Of a stretch of 64,000 nucleotides of DNA, positions 17,186 through 25,751 are shown piece after piece. The stretch covers positions 186,001 through 250,000 of the forward strand of contig NZ_JBHLWN010000077.1 of the NCBI RefSeq assembly GCF_042432825.1, written 5' to 3'. Position 1 is the first letter of the stretch. Every line of letters begins with the position of its first letter. The notes under the pieces were generated by a model, which had not been told where the DNA came from, did not search any database, and saw only the letters and a list, made by a program, of their open reading frames with translations. Position numbers and translations under genes: made by a program. Source of the DNA: Gordoniibacillus chartarius (lineage in GTDB: Bacteria; Bacillota; Bacilli; Paenibacillales; NBRC-103111).

Positions 17186-20054
17186 CCCGTTCCCCCTCCA
17201 TCCACTCTTGGATCCGCGCCGTCAATTGCTTGCTCGGCATATGCTCGATCTTCGGCCCCGGCAGCGAATACAAGAAATATTTGCCGTAGTTCGTCTCGAG
17301 AACGCGGGTATCGTAAATAATGACGATGCCCCGGTCAGACGCTCGTCTGACAAGACGCCCGAAGCCTTGCTTGAAGCGAATGACCGCTTGCGGAACCGAC
17401 AGCTTCATGAAAGGGTTCTGGTTGTTTTTCTTGATGAGTTCGCTCTTCGCTTCCGCTAGCGGATGATTCGGCGGCTGGAACGGCAGTCGAACGATCGCCA
17501 AACAGCTCAGCGCATCGCCCGGAATGTCGACGCCTTCCCAGAACGAGCTCGTGCCAAGAAGCACCGCCGCGCGGCTGTCCTGGAATTGCCGGAGCAGCTT
17601 GCTGCGGTTGCCGCTGTCGACGCCTTGGCCGAGCACGCCGATATCGTGCGGCTGCAGCCGCTCCTTCAAGCCGGCATGCACCTGCTTCAGCATCCGCGAA
17701 GATGTGAACAACACCAGCATGCGGCCGCGGGTGACGAGCGCCACCTCGGCCAGAGAATTCAGCAGCGCATCGACGAATATCGCTTCGCCGGCGGCTCCGC
17801 CTTTAATATTCGGGAAATCCCGCGGAATGACGACGAGCGCCTGCTTCCGGTAATTGAAAGGCGACGGCAGCTGAACCGTCTTCAGCTTATCCGTCCCGTT
17901 CTCCGCCTCGAATGCGGCCGAAAGACCGAGCTGTTCCCGCATATAGTCGAACGATTTATCGACCGACAGCGTCGCGGACGTAAGCACGATGCTGTCTTTC
18001 GTATCGAAAAAATGCTCCTGCAGCAGCGGGCTCACGTCGTGCGGAACGCTCACCAGCGTCAGCGAACGGCTCTTCATATAGGCTCCGGCTTCCATCCAAT
18101 ATACGTAGTCGGGATCCGGCAGCCGCATGAAGAAGCGCAGCGAGTCGCGGTAGCGGAACAGTTCCTTGAGCGTTCCGTTCAGGTCGGTTACGACGCTCTG
18201 CGCATCGTATTCGTCCTGCATCTCCTTCAGCTCGCCGACCAGCTTCTCCAGCGGCTTCACGATATCCGTGACCGTCAAATAAAAGTTATCTTCGAGAATT
18301 TGCAGCTCCGGCCATACGGAAGGCGGCGACTCGGGCTTGATACGGAGCACAAGCTGTCCGTTCTCGAATTGGGACGGATCGGAGCTTGACGCCGACAGCA
18401 GCTCATACAGCCTCTCGCATAGCGCATCCCACTGCTCCTTCGCCCGCACGGCCTTCGGTCCCATCTCTTCAGCCGTCTCGAGCCATTTGGCAGCCCGTTC
18501 GTCGCCGGCGTGCTGCTGCAGCCGGAATTGCAGCGTCGGCAATTGACCGCTGCGAATGTCCTTGTACAATCGCTGCAGTGTTCCGGTGACGCCGAAATAA
18601 GGAGTCTCGACGCCGAGATGCTTGGAGGCGACTTCCTCGAAGTGATGCGCCTCATCGATCACAAGATGCTTATACGCAGGCAGCAGCCGGTTTTCCGCCT
18701 TCATATCGGTAAACAAGAGGGAATGATTCGTAATAATAAGATCGGAAATATTGGCCTCATGTCTTGCCCGATGATAGAAGCACTTCTTGAACCACGGACA
18801 TGCGCGGTTCAAGCAGGAATCCGTATCGCTCGCCACTGTATGCCAGAACGCTCCCCCGCGCTGCGGAAGGTGCAGCTCTTCCTCGTCGCCGTGCTTGGTT
18901 TCCCCCAGCCACACGATCATCTGAGCGGCAATCAGGATATCTTCCTTAATCGGCTCATAGTCCTGCGCATTGATTTTGTGCTCGAACTTGCGAAGGCACA
19001 AATAATGGCTGCGCCCCTTTAAGACGGACGCCCGGAAGCGGGCGGGAAACAGCTCCTGCAGCAGCGGAATGTCCCGGTCCCGAAGCTGCTCCTGAAGGTT
19101 GATCGTATGCGTGCTTACGACGACCTTCCGGTCGGTTTTGATGCCGAAATAGAGGGCCGGAATAAGGTAGCCGAGCGATTTTCCCGTTCCCGTACCGGCC
19201 TCGATCATGAGATGCTTGTCGCTCTTCAGCGCTTCCTCGACCTCGCGGATCATTTGCTCTTGTGCGGCACGATCCTCGTAAATTTCAAATTTGGTGCGCA
19301 GCGTATCTTTGAATTGGGCCATGAATTCTTCAAAATCGGGTGTCAGCTGCATCGCCTCGACTTCGTCGCGAAACGCTTCCTCTTCGTCCCAATTGTCGAC
19401 ATTTAGCGTGAACTGGCGGAAATAGCGTCCCGCTTCCGGGTCCGCTCCGGCCTGCTGCTCTTTAAAAGCGGCGACCTCCTGCAGCAGCCAGCTCATGTCC
19501 GTACCCGTTCCTTCGAACAGGTGATTCAAACGCTGCACCGTCAAAAGCGGCAGCGACAGCAGCTTGTGCAGGCAGACAAGCCAAATCTCCGCCGTTACCT
19601 CGGCATCGCTGTCCGCCTGATGCGGCCGTTCATGGTCGATCCCGAACGACCCGGCTACTGCCGACAGCTGCAGGCTGGACAGCGCCGGGAATAGAAAACG
19701 CAGCGCTTCCATCGTATCCAGAACGCGGCCGCCGAACGGTCGATACCCGGTTCGCGCGAGCGCTCGCTGAAGAAACCCGAAGTCAAAGGCGACGTTATGG
19801 CCTACAAGTACGGCGTCCTCGAGCAGCGGCTGCATCTCCGACATCACTTGGTGAAGCGAAGGCGCATCCTTGACCATCTCATCGGTAATGCCCGTTAGGG
19901 CCGTAATAGAAGCAGGTATACGCGTCCCCGGGTCCACCAAGGAGGTATACCTGTTCGTCAGTTGAAAATCATCTATAATGACCAGGCCGACTTGGATAAT
20001 ATCGTCCGTTTGTCCGCTGCCTGTCGTTTCGAAATCAAGCACAGCAAATTTCAT
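17172..20054 (-). CDS. dinG: DinG-family helicase/exonuclease with complete DEDDh and Fe-S cysteine sets
   Basis: 960 residues. The N-terminal DnaQ-like exonuclease has all five DEDDh residues: D7, E9, D91, H145, D150. The helicase part has Walker A AGTGTGKS (286-293), four cysteines C353, C414, C419 and C425 spaced like the iron-sulfur domain of XPD/DinG helicases, DEAH box (467-470), and C-terminal motifs SFWEGVD and QGFGRLVR. Cytosolic, DNA repair or R-loop/structure processing. ATG with GGGGAGAGG upstream. In B. subtilis dinG sits between panD and ypmA/ypmB as here, but here rex is attached downstream. Confidence 0.95.
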   Translation of the reverse strand: MKFAVLDFETTGSGQTDDIIQVGLVIIDDFQLTNRYTSLVDPGTRIPASITALTGITDEMVKDAPSLHQVMSEMQPLLEDAVLVGHNVAFDFGFLQRALARTGYRPFGGRVLDTMEALRFLFPALSSLQLSAVAGSFGIDHERPHQADSDAEVTAEIWLVCLHKLLSLPLLTVQRLNHLFEGTGTDMSWLLQEVAAFKEQQAGADPEAGRYFRQFTLNVDNWDEEEAFRDEVEAMQLTPDFEEFMAQFKDTLRTKFEIYEDRAAQEQMIREVEEALKSDKHLMIEAGTGTGKSLGYLIPALYFGIKTDRKVVVSTHTINLQEQLRDRDIPLLQELFPARFRASVLKGRSHYLCLRKFEHKINAQDYEPIKEDILIAAQMIVWLGETKHGDEEELHLPQRGGAFWHTVASDTDSCLNRACPWFKKCFYHRARHEANISDLIITNHSLLFTDMKAENRLLPAYKHLVIDEAHHFEEVASKHLGVETPYFGVTGTLQRLYKDIRSGQLPTLQFRLQQHAGDERAAKWLETAEEMGPKAVRAKEQWDALCERLYELLSASSSDPSQFENGQLVLRIKPESPPSVWPELQILEDNFYLTVTDIVKPLEKLVGELKEMQDEYDAQSVVTDLNGTLKELFRYRDSLRFFMRLPDPDYVYWMEAGAYMKSRSLTLVSVPHDVSPLLQEHFFDTKDSIVLTSATLSVDKSFDYMREQLGLSAAFEAENGTDKLKTVQLPSPFNYRKQALVVIPRDFPNIKGGAAGEAIFVDALLNSLAEVALVTRGRMLVLFTSSRMLKQVHAGLKERLQPHDIGVLGQGVDSGNRSKLLRQFQDSRAAVLLGTSSFWEGVDIPGDALSCLAIVRLPFQPPNHPLAEAKSELIKKNNQNPFMKLSVPQAVIRFKQGFGRLVRRASDRGIVIIYDTRVLETNYGKYFLYSLPGPKIEHMPSKQLTARIQEWMEGERVENT

Positions 20055-20123
20055 GGTACATCCTCTCCCCAGCTTGCTCCCCTTAGCATACCAAATTTCG
20101 ATGCAAAGGGATAGCGCTTCAGC

Positions 20124-20750
20124 CTAAGGAGCTTCTCCCCAATGGTGCTGAATCGGCTGCCAGCCGGCAAGCAGCGGCTCGACGCATTCCGGCGAGCTGG
20201 CATACGCCTTCTTGAAATATTCGCAAGCTTTGGCGACATTTTGATTGTGCATCTGGATGCAGCCCATGGCATTGTACGTGATCGCCTTCATTTTTTCGTT
20301 ATCGGTAAGGGGCAGCAGAAATTGAAAATGCCGGTACGCTTCCGCCGTATCGCCGAAGCGCAAATACGCCATGGCCAAATAAATGCGGGCTAACAAGAAA
20401 TCCGGCTCGACCTTCACGAGCTCCTCGAACTCCCGGATCGCTTCCTTGTACATCAGCAGCTTATAATACCCTTGACCGCGGGCAAAATGCTCCGACTGCT
20501 GGGCTGACGCATCCAGTTCGAGCAAATTGTTGTGCAGCCAAGTCGATGGATCGGCGTTCGTTTTCAGTACGGTGCCCATTTTCTCTTCGAACAGCAGCCA
20601 CGACTCGATAAACTCGTCGCTCATCGTCTTCAGGACCTGCAGCTTATCGTCCAGCTCCTGCTTCTTGGCCCCGGCGGCTGTCGGATATTCCTTCGCAATC
20701 TCATCGAGTACTTCGTTCATTGTGGAGAACAAATGCTTGAACACGGGCAT
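20124..20750 (-). CDS. Tetratricopeptide-repeat protein of unknown function
   Basis: A helical protein whose C-terminal half has TPR-like repeats (LYKEAIREFEELVKVEPD-type pattern with ARIYLAMAYLRFGDTAEAYRHF and YNAMGCIQMHNQN) and whose N-terminal half is charged and helical (FSTMNEVLDEIAKE). No signal peptide or membrane segment. The start is uncertain: ATG at 20801 has no ribosome site, ATG 20750 abuts GGGAGGA, and a GTG six bases further is best spaced. I give 20750 (208 residues). It lies between panD and dinG, replacing the unrelated small gene ypmA of Bacillus. Probably a protein-protein scaffold; the partner is unknown. Confidence 0.75.
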   Translation of the reverse strand: MPVFKHLFSTMNEVLDEIAKEYPTAAGAKKQELDDKLQVLKTMSDEFIESWLLFEEKMGTVLKTNADPSTWLHNNLLELDASAQQSEHFARGQGYYKLLMYKEAIREFEELVKVEPDFLLARIYLAMAYLRFGDTAEAYRHFQFLLPLTDNEKMKAITYNAMGCIQMHNQNVAKACEYFKKAYASSPECVEPLLAGWQPIQHHWGEAP

Positions 20751-20844
20751 TCCTCCCACCTGCACGTAGTTGCTTGCGTCCTGTAGTTTCGTTTTCCTCA
20801 TTGTGTGTTCCGGGCACGCATTTCATGCATGGGGAAGGCCGGCA

Positions 20845-21228
20845 TTACAGAACGGTCGAATGCTCCTCTTCCTTGAGAAGCTGGACCACCTTGTTGCCCT
20901 CTCCCATAATCGCGACGACGGGCTTGTGACGGCGGGCTTCCTCATCGGACATGGACGCATACGATACAATAATAATTGTATCGCCCGTCTGCACCAGCCT
21001 TGCGGCGGCGCCGTTCAAGCAAATGACGCCCGAGCCGCGCGGCCCCGGGATGATATACGTTTCCAGTCTGGCCCCATTGTTGTTGTTGACAATTTGGACC
21101 TTTTCGTTCGGCAGCATGTCCACCATCTCGATCAGGTCCTGATCGATCGTAATGGAGCCGATATAATTCAAATTCGCTTCCGTGACGGTGGCGCGGTGAA
21201 TTTTCGCTTTCATCATCGTACGAAACAT
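20845..21228 (-). CDS. panD: Aspartate 1-decarboxylase precursor
   Basis: Pyruvoyl enzyme that makes beta-alanine for pantothenate. The 127-residue proenzyme has the self-cleavage site G24-S25 (NYIGSITID), where Ser25 becomes the pyruvoyl group. The N-terminal KAKIHRATVTEANL block and the IPGPRGSGVICLNGAAARL segment are typical. It is the last gene of panB-panC-panD, six bases after the panC stop. Expression should depend on the attenuated leader ahead of panB. Confidence 0.97.
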   Translation of the reverse strand: MFRTMMKAKIHRATVTEANLNYIGSITIDQDLIEMVDMLPNEKVQIVNNNNGARLETYIIPGPRGSGVICLNGAAARLVQTGDTIIIVSYASMSDEEARRHKPVVAIMGEGNKVVQLLKEEEHSTVL

Positions 21229-21234
21229 GGTTCC

Positions 21235-22110
21235 TCACACCTTTCTCGGAATTATCGTATTGTCGATCAATCGCGTCGCACCGAATTTTACGGCGAGGGC
21301 GACGATCAGGTCGGAGCCGCCGTTCGGCGACCAGGAATCGACCGGTTCGAAGCCCGGAAATGTTACGGCTTCCGCGTAGTCAATGACCGCGAGCGGCGCC
21401 GTCCGGATATGCGATGCAATCAGCTGCTTCAGCCCGGCGATATCGATAGCGTCTTTGCTATTGTTGACGTAATCTTGGGCAAGGCGCAGCGCCTGCGACA
21501 GCACGACCGCTTGTGCCCGCTCCTCGGCGCTTAAATACACATTGCGGGAGCTCTTGGCGAGTCCGTCCTCTTCGCGCACCGTCGGGCAAGGAACGATCGT
21601 GACGCGAAAGTTCAGGTCATCGACCATCTGGCGAATAACGGCTACCTGCTGCGCGTCCTTCATGCCAAAATAGGCGAAATCGGGTTCGACGATATGAAAC
21701 AGCTTGCTGACTACGGTAGCGACCCCGTCAAAATGTCCCGGACGCGATACCGCGTCCAAAATCGATGTCACCGGTCCGTTCACCGTTACCGTCGTGCGGG
21801 GCGGGTGAGTCGGATACATTTCGGCCACGGACGGCAGGAAGACCAAATCGGCGCCGGCGGCATCTGCGATGGCGAGATCCCGCTGCGTATCCCGCGGGTA
21901 GCGGGAGAAGTCCTCGGTCGGACCGAACTGCAGCGGGTTGACGAATATACTCAAAACAACGACGTCCGACTGCTCCCGGGCCCGCTCCAGCAAGCTGCGG
22001 TGACCTTCGTGCAAATAGCCCATCGTCGGCACGAACCCGATCGTACGGCCCTGCTCCCGCCGCGGGCTCAGCTGGCTGCGAAGCTCTTGAATCGTTTGAA
22101 TGACTTCCAT
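21235..22110 (-). CDS. panC: Pantothenate synthetase
   Basis: ATP-dependent condensation of pantoate with beta-alanine, cytosolic. 291 residues. The HIGH-type nucleotide-binding motif appears as HEGH at 34-37 in PTMGYLHEGH. The pantoate/beta-alanine site block VSKLFHIVEPDFAYFGMKDAQQ and the KMSKS-like SSRNVYLS are present. It lies between panB (17-base gap) and panD. No anomalies. Confidence 0.97.
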   Translation of the reverse strand: MEVIQTIQELRSQLSPRREQGRTIGFVPTMGYLHEGHRSLLERAREQSDVVVLSIFVNPLQFGPTEDFSRYPRDTQRDLAIADAAGADLVFLPSVAEMYPTHPPRTTVTVNGPVTSILDAVSRPGHFDGVATVVSKLFHIVEPDFAYFGMKDAQQVAVIRQMVDDLNFRVTIVPCPTVREEDGLAKSSRNVYLSAEERAQAVVLSQALRLAQDYVNNSKDAIDIAGLKQLIASHIRTAPLAVIDYAEAVTFPGFEPVDSWSPNGGSDLIVALAVKFGATRLIDNTIIPRKV

Positions 22111-22127
22111 ATGTGCTTAGGTCCTCC

Positions 22128-22985
22128 TTAGGACTTGCCGTATAACGACGTCAACGTTTCGTTGTCGCCCTGAAACGCATGCTTCTGCTGCGGAAATTTG
22201 CGCAGCTTGACGTCCTCTACATACTGTGCAATGCCGCCGCGGATCGTTTCGCCGATATTCGCGTACGTTTGGACGAACTTCTTGGCCGGACCGCCGGCGT
22301 CATACTTTAGCAAATCGTGAAATACCAGCACTTGTCCGTCGCAGCCGGCGCCTGCGCCAATGCCGATTGTCGGCACCGCGAGCTGCTTGGAAATCCATTC
22401 GGCGACATCCTCGACGACGAGCTCCAATACGATGGCAAACGCTCCGGCCTGTTCCAAAGCAAGAGCGTCCTGCAGCAGCTTTTGGGCCTGCTCCGCACTT
22501 TTTCCTTGCACCTTGTAGCCGCCGATTTGGTGTACCGATTGCGGGGTTAGCCCGAGGTGGCCCATCACCGGTATGCCGGCTTGAGTCAGCGTATGGACGG
22601 TTGGGGCGATCTCGGCTCCGCCTTCCAGCTTGAGCGCTTGCGGCATTCCTTCCCTCATCAGACGGCCGGCATGCTGAAGCGTCGCATCAATGCTTCCGTG
22701 GTATGTCAAGAACGGCATATCGGTTACAATGAACGTTTGCTTGGCGCCGCGTGTGACCGCCTTCGTATGATGAAGCATGTCTTCCAGCGTTACTGGAATG
22801 GTCGTATCATATCCGAGCACAACATTCCCCAGCGAATCGCCGACTAGAACGATGTCCGCTCCCGCTTCTTCGGCAAGCTTCGCCGAAGGGTAGTCGTAAG
22901 CCGTCACCATCGCGATCGGCTGCCGATCCTGCTTCATCTTCCGCAGCTTGGACACCGTGGCCGGTTTGCGGGCTTCTCCTGGCAT
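22128..22985 (-). CDS. panB: 3-methyl-2-oxobutanoate hydroxymethyltransferase
   Basis: First committed step to pantothenate: transfers a hydroxymethyl group from methylene-THF to ketoisovalerate. TIM barrel of 285 residues with the metal-binding block VTAYDYPSAKLAEEAG, LVGDSLGNVVLGYDTT and GHLGLTPQ. An in-frame start at 23048 is rejected because that stretch is a terminator hairpin; the ATG at 22985 has AGGGATGG upstream. It is the first gene of panBCD and is preceded by a 327-base leader with a conserved-looking hairpin and an attenuator-type terminator. Confidence 0.96.
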   Translation of the reverse strand: MPGEARKPATVSKLRKMKQDRQPIAMVTAYDYPSAKLAEEAGADIVLVGDSLGNVVLGYDTTIPVTLEDMLHHTKAVTRGAKQTFIVTDMPFLTYHGSIDATLQHAGRLMREGMPQALKLEGGAEIAPTVHTLTQAGIPVMGHLGLTPQSVHQIGGYKVQGKSAEQAQKLLQDALALEQAGAFAIVLELVVEDVAEWISKQLAVPTIGIGAGAGCDGQVLVFHDLLKYDAGGPAKKFVQTYANIGETIRGGIAQYVEDVKLRKFPQQKHAFQGDNETLTSLYGKS

Positions 22986-23013
22986 ATGCCATCCCTGCTT
23001 CCCTAGTAAAATA

Positions 23014-23045
23014 GAAAAACCCTTCCAGCGCGAGCCGTAAGGGTT
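23014..23045 (-). terminator. Attenuator-type terminator ahead of panB
   Basis: AACCCTT/AAGGGTT stem with a GC-rich loop and T5, 29 bases upstream of the panB ATG. It lies far from the birA stop (268 bases), so it is better placed to attenuate panBCD than to end birA. Confidence 0.75.
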
Positions 23046-23086
23046 CATTGGGCAGTAAGGTCATCATGAAACGTGACGTTGACCTT

Positions 23087-23118
23087 TTCTGTCTCGGTCC
23101 TTGCGGCTCAGAGCAGAA
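23087..23118 (-). ncRNA. Candidate pan-motif hairpin in the panB leader
   Basis: RNA reads TTCTG-CTC-...-CC-GCAA-GG-...-GAG-A-CAGAA: two outer stems separated by a bulged A, inner pairs interrupted by further unpaired A residues, and a GCAA tetraloop. Bulged adenines in a single hairpin upstream of panB recall the pan motif. My memory of the exact consensus is limited, so a covariance search is needed to name it. Confidence 0.45.
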
Positions 23119-23312
23119 TCCGACAATCTTCTTCGTACATACGTTATGCAGTTTCACATAAAATCGACGTGCTCCGAGTGCAGTTCCAGAAGATACCGCC
23201 TCTTGGCACGATTATAGCAGAGCTCCCAGGAAAAAGATACCCCCCGGGAGTTAAACGGATCGAAAGTCGCTCACCATTCGGCTGCCCGATTGGAACGGGG
23301 CTTTGTCCGCAT

Positions 23313-24281
23313 TTAGCGCAGCTCGACCTCACCGGAAAAAATGCGGGTCTGCTGCCCGTCCGGCAAACGCACGACAAGTCCGCCGTGTTCGTCCAGCGCT
23401 TCCGCTACGCCCTCCAATTCGCCGTGCGGCGAAGCAACCCGGACCGTACGGCCAAGCGACGCCGAGCCCGCCTCCCAAAGCGTGCGAATCGGAGCGAATC
23501 CGGCTTCGTGGTACAAGTCGTACAGCTGCTCGAACTGCTCCAATACGGAGGCGATCAGCTGCTCCCGATCGATGCGTCGGCCCGACTCGATCGCAAGCGA
23601 AGTCGCCCGTTCCTTCAGCTCGGGCGGATAATCGTCGGGCTGCAAATTCACCGAAATGCCCATGCCCGCAACGATATAGCGGAGCCGTTCGTCCTCCGCA
23701 CTTGTTTCGAGCAGGATGCCGGATATTTTTTTGCCGCCGATGAGCAGATCGTTCGGCCATTTAATCATGACCGGCACGTCGACGACCTTTTGAATGCCGC
23801 GGTTTAGGGCCACGGCGGCCAGCAGCGTGAGCTGCGGCGTAAAATGCAGCGGAATGCGCGGCTTCAGCACCAGCGTCATATACACGCCCGTTCCCGGCGG
23901 CGAATGCCAGCTTCGGCCCATCCGCCCGCGTCCCATCGTCTGCTGTTCGGCAATGACCAGCGTGCCTTCCGGCTCTCCGGCGGCGACGAGCTCATGCGCC
24001 TTCGTTTGCGTCGAATCCAGCGTTTCGAAGATGTGCAGCCTTCGGCCGAACGATTTCGTCCGGAGCAGTCCCTGCAGCCGGTCGGCCTTGATCCTGTCGG
24101 GCGTCTGCACAAGACGGTAGCCGCGCTTCGGTACCGCTTCAAATGCGTACCCCTCTTGACGAAGCGCTTCGATATGCTTCCACACGGCGGTTCTCGATAC
24201 GTCAAGTCTACGGCTGAGCTCGCCGCCGGATACAAACCCGCCGCGGTGCTCTTCCATAATGCCTAATATACGATCTTTCAT
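23313..24281 (-). CDS. birA: Biotin operon repressor / biotin-[acetyl-CoA-carboxylase] ligase
   Basis: Bifunctional, 322 residues. An N-terminal winged helix (residues 1-60, GELSRRLDVSRTAVWKHIEAL) for biotin-operon repression; a central ligase domain with the biotinyl-AMP loop GRGRMGRSWHSPPG and the KWPNDL motif; and a C-terminal SH3-like domain (LGRTVRVASPHGELEGVAEALDE region). Cytosolic; it attaches biotin to AccB. ATG with GGGAG upstream. It follows cca and precedes the panB leader, the B. subtilis order. Confidence 0.96.
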   Translation of the reverse strand: MKDRILGIMEEHRGGFVSGGELSRRLDVSRTAVWKHIEALRQEGYAFEAVPKRGYRLVQTPDRIKADRLQGLLRTKSFGRRLHIFETLDSTQTKAHELVAAGEPEGTLVIAEQQTMGRGRMGRSWHSPPGTGVYMTLVLKPRIPLHFTPQLTLLAAVALNRGIQKVVDVPVMIKWPNDLLIGGKKISGILLETSAEDERLRYIVAGMGISVNLQPDDYPPELKERATSLAIESGRRIDREQLIASVLEQFEQLYDLYHEAGFAPIRTLWEAGSASLGRTVRVASPHGELEGVAEALDEHGGLVVRLPDGQQTRIFSGEVELR

Positions 24282-24327
24282 CGCGCGCCCGATCTCCCAT
24301 CGTGATTGGAGTTATGCCCCTATTGCT

Positions 24328-25728
24328 CTAGCTAGAACGCTGCTGCTCGCGGAGCCTTCGGGCCTCGGTCAGCAGCGGCTCACGCTCGTTCCGCAGCTCG
24401 CCGAGCGCCACGCGCACGAGCAGCTTGTGCAGCAGCTCGCCGAGCCATGGGCCGCCGCGCTCGCCGAGCGCCGCCTGCACGTCCGCACCGCCGACGGCGA
24501 GCTCCTGCAGGGTGGCCGCCGGCAGCGCAGCCAGCCATACTGCGCCGCTGTGCAGCGCCTCGCGCTGCGGTCCGTCCGGCGGCGCGGCGGCTGCGCGGAG
24601 CGCCAGCCAGCGCCGCAGCGCCTGCACGCCGTAGCGAAGCGCCGCTCGCACCCACGCAGCGCGCACGGACTCGGCGTCCGCAGCCGCCTGCTGCGCGAGT
24701 GTGGCGTCGCAGGCCAGCACGGCCCCGACGGCCTCCATGCGCCTCTTGGCGAACACCAGCGCCTGCATCGCCTGCAGCGATGCGTCGCTGTCCACGCCAA
24801 GCAGCGTCCACAGCAGCGCCCACTTCGTTTCGGGCTCCTCCAGCTTCGTCCAGCGCGCCTCCAAGCCGCGCGCTCCCGCATCGGCCTCGTGGCCGGCCGA
24901 CCGAATCGCAGCCGCCGGTACCGGCGGCCTAACGTCCTTTCCCGGCTCGTCCGGCCGGTGCTGCTCATTTGGGGCGCCTGAGCCGGCGCTCCCTCCGGCC
25001 AGCTCGCTCCCGCGGCCCCAATCGACGCCGGTCGGCACCTTGAAGTGCCGCCACAGACCGCTCTCCGCGAGCAGCTGCAGCGAACGCACCGGTGCGCGGC
25101 CCTCGACCATGCGCTCGAGCTCGGCGCGGCACCGCTCCATCGCGACATGCCGGAGCAGCGGCGCCTGCTCCTGCAGCGCGGCCCACGTGCCGGCCTCGAT
25201 CTCGAGGCCGTAAGCGGCCGCAAACCGGACGCACCGCAGCATGCGCAGCGCGTCTTCGCCGAACCGCTCCCGCGCTTCGCCGACGCAGCGCAGAACGCCG
25301 CGGCCGAGGTCGTCCCGCCCGCCATACGGATCGTACAGCCGCCCGTCCGCATATTCCGCCATCGCATTCATCGTAAAGTCGCGGCGCTGCAAGTCCGCGT
25401 CTAGACTCGTCACGAACTCGACGGTTTCCGGGCGGCGATAATCGGCGTAGTCCCCTTCCGTTCGGAACGTCGTCACTTCGAACGCGGGACCGCCCCTCTC
25501 CGGTATGACCGTCACCGTACCGTGCTGCAGACCGGTCGGCACCGTATGCGCAAAAAGCGACATCACCTGCTCGGGCAGCGCGGATGTCGCAATGTCCATA
25601 TCTTTTACCGGAAGTCCGAGCCAGCGGTCGCGCACGCAGCCGCCGACGAGAACCGCTTCATAACCTGCTCCCGTCAGTGTCCGCAGCACAGCGTGAGCGC
25701 CGCGCTCCATCTCGTACTCATTACTCAC
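24328..25728 (-). CDS. cca: CCA tRNA nucleotidyltransferase
   Basis: Class II CCA-adding enzyme, 466 residues, that builds or repairs tRNA 3' ends. The N-terminal catalytic part has LVGGCVRDRWLG, the DxD of KDMDIATS, and the RRDFTMNAMAEY and RFGEDALRMLRCVRFAA blocks. Start is GTG with AAGGAG upstream. The second half is unusual: far richer in G+C than neighbouring genes and in Ala/Arg/Leu, with a poorly conserved stretch of about residues 245-330. That composition opens long spurious frames on other strands. The catalytic head looks fully intact. The tRNA-Pro gene in this window carries no encoded CCA. Confidence 0.95.
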   Translation of the reverse strand: MSNEYEMERGAHAVLRTLTGAGYEAVLVGGCVRDRWLGLPVKDMDIATSALPEQVMSLFAHTVPTGLQHGTVTVIPERGGPAFEVTTFRTEGDYADYRRPETVEFVTSLDADLQRRDFTMNAMAEYADGRLYDPYGGRDDLGRGVLRCVGEARERFGEDALRMLRCVRFAAAYGLEIEAGTWAALQEQAPLLRHVAMERCRAELERMVEGRAPVRSLQLLAESGLWRHFKVPTGVDWGRGSELAGGSAGSGAPNEQHRPDEPGKDVRPPVPAAAIRSAGHEADAGARGLEARWTKLEEPETKWALLWTLLGVDSDASLQAMQALVFAKRRMEAVGAVLACDATLAQQAAADAESVRAAWVRAALRYGVQALRRWLALRAAAAPPDGPQREALHSGAVWLAALPAATLQELAVGGADVQAALGERGGPWLGELLHKLLVRVALGELRNEREPLLTEARRLREQQRSS

Positions 25729-25751
25729 AAGCGAATCTCCTTACCAGCAAA

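Larger units (their letters stand above)
22986..23312 (-). promoter_or_regulatory. Structured panB leader (birA-panB intergenic region)
   Basis: This 327-base gap holds, in transcription order, a TATAAT box at 23216-23211, a GNRA-capped hairpin with bulged adenines (23118-23087), a second hairpin AAGGTCA/TGACCTT (about 23085-23055), an intrinsic terminator (23045-23014), then the panB ribosome site. An intrinsic terminator this close ahead of a first gene is the layout of a cis-regulated leader. The pan RNA motif, a candidate regulatory RNA of panB operons in Firmicutes, is the obvious precedent. No T-box element was found. Confidence 0.6.

Noticed and set aside
22986..23312. T-box or SAM riboswitch ahead of panB
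   Set aside because: No AGGGTGG-type T-box element or SAM-I core could be found; the hairpin set fits the pan motif better.
24259..25404. Several frames on both strands over cca
   Set aside because: Explained by the high G+C of cca, which removes stop codons in all frames.
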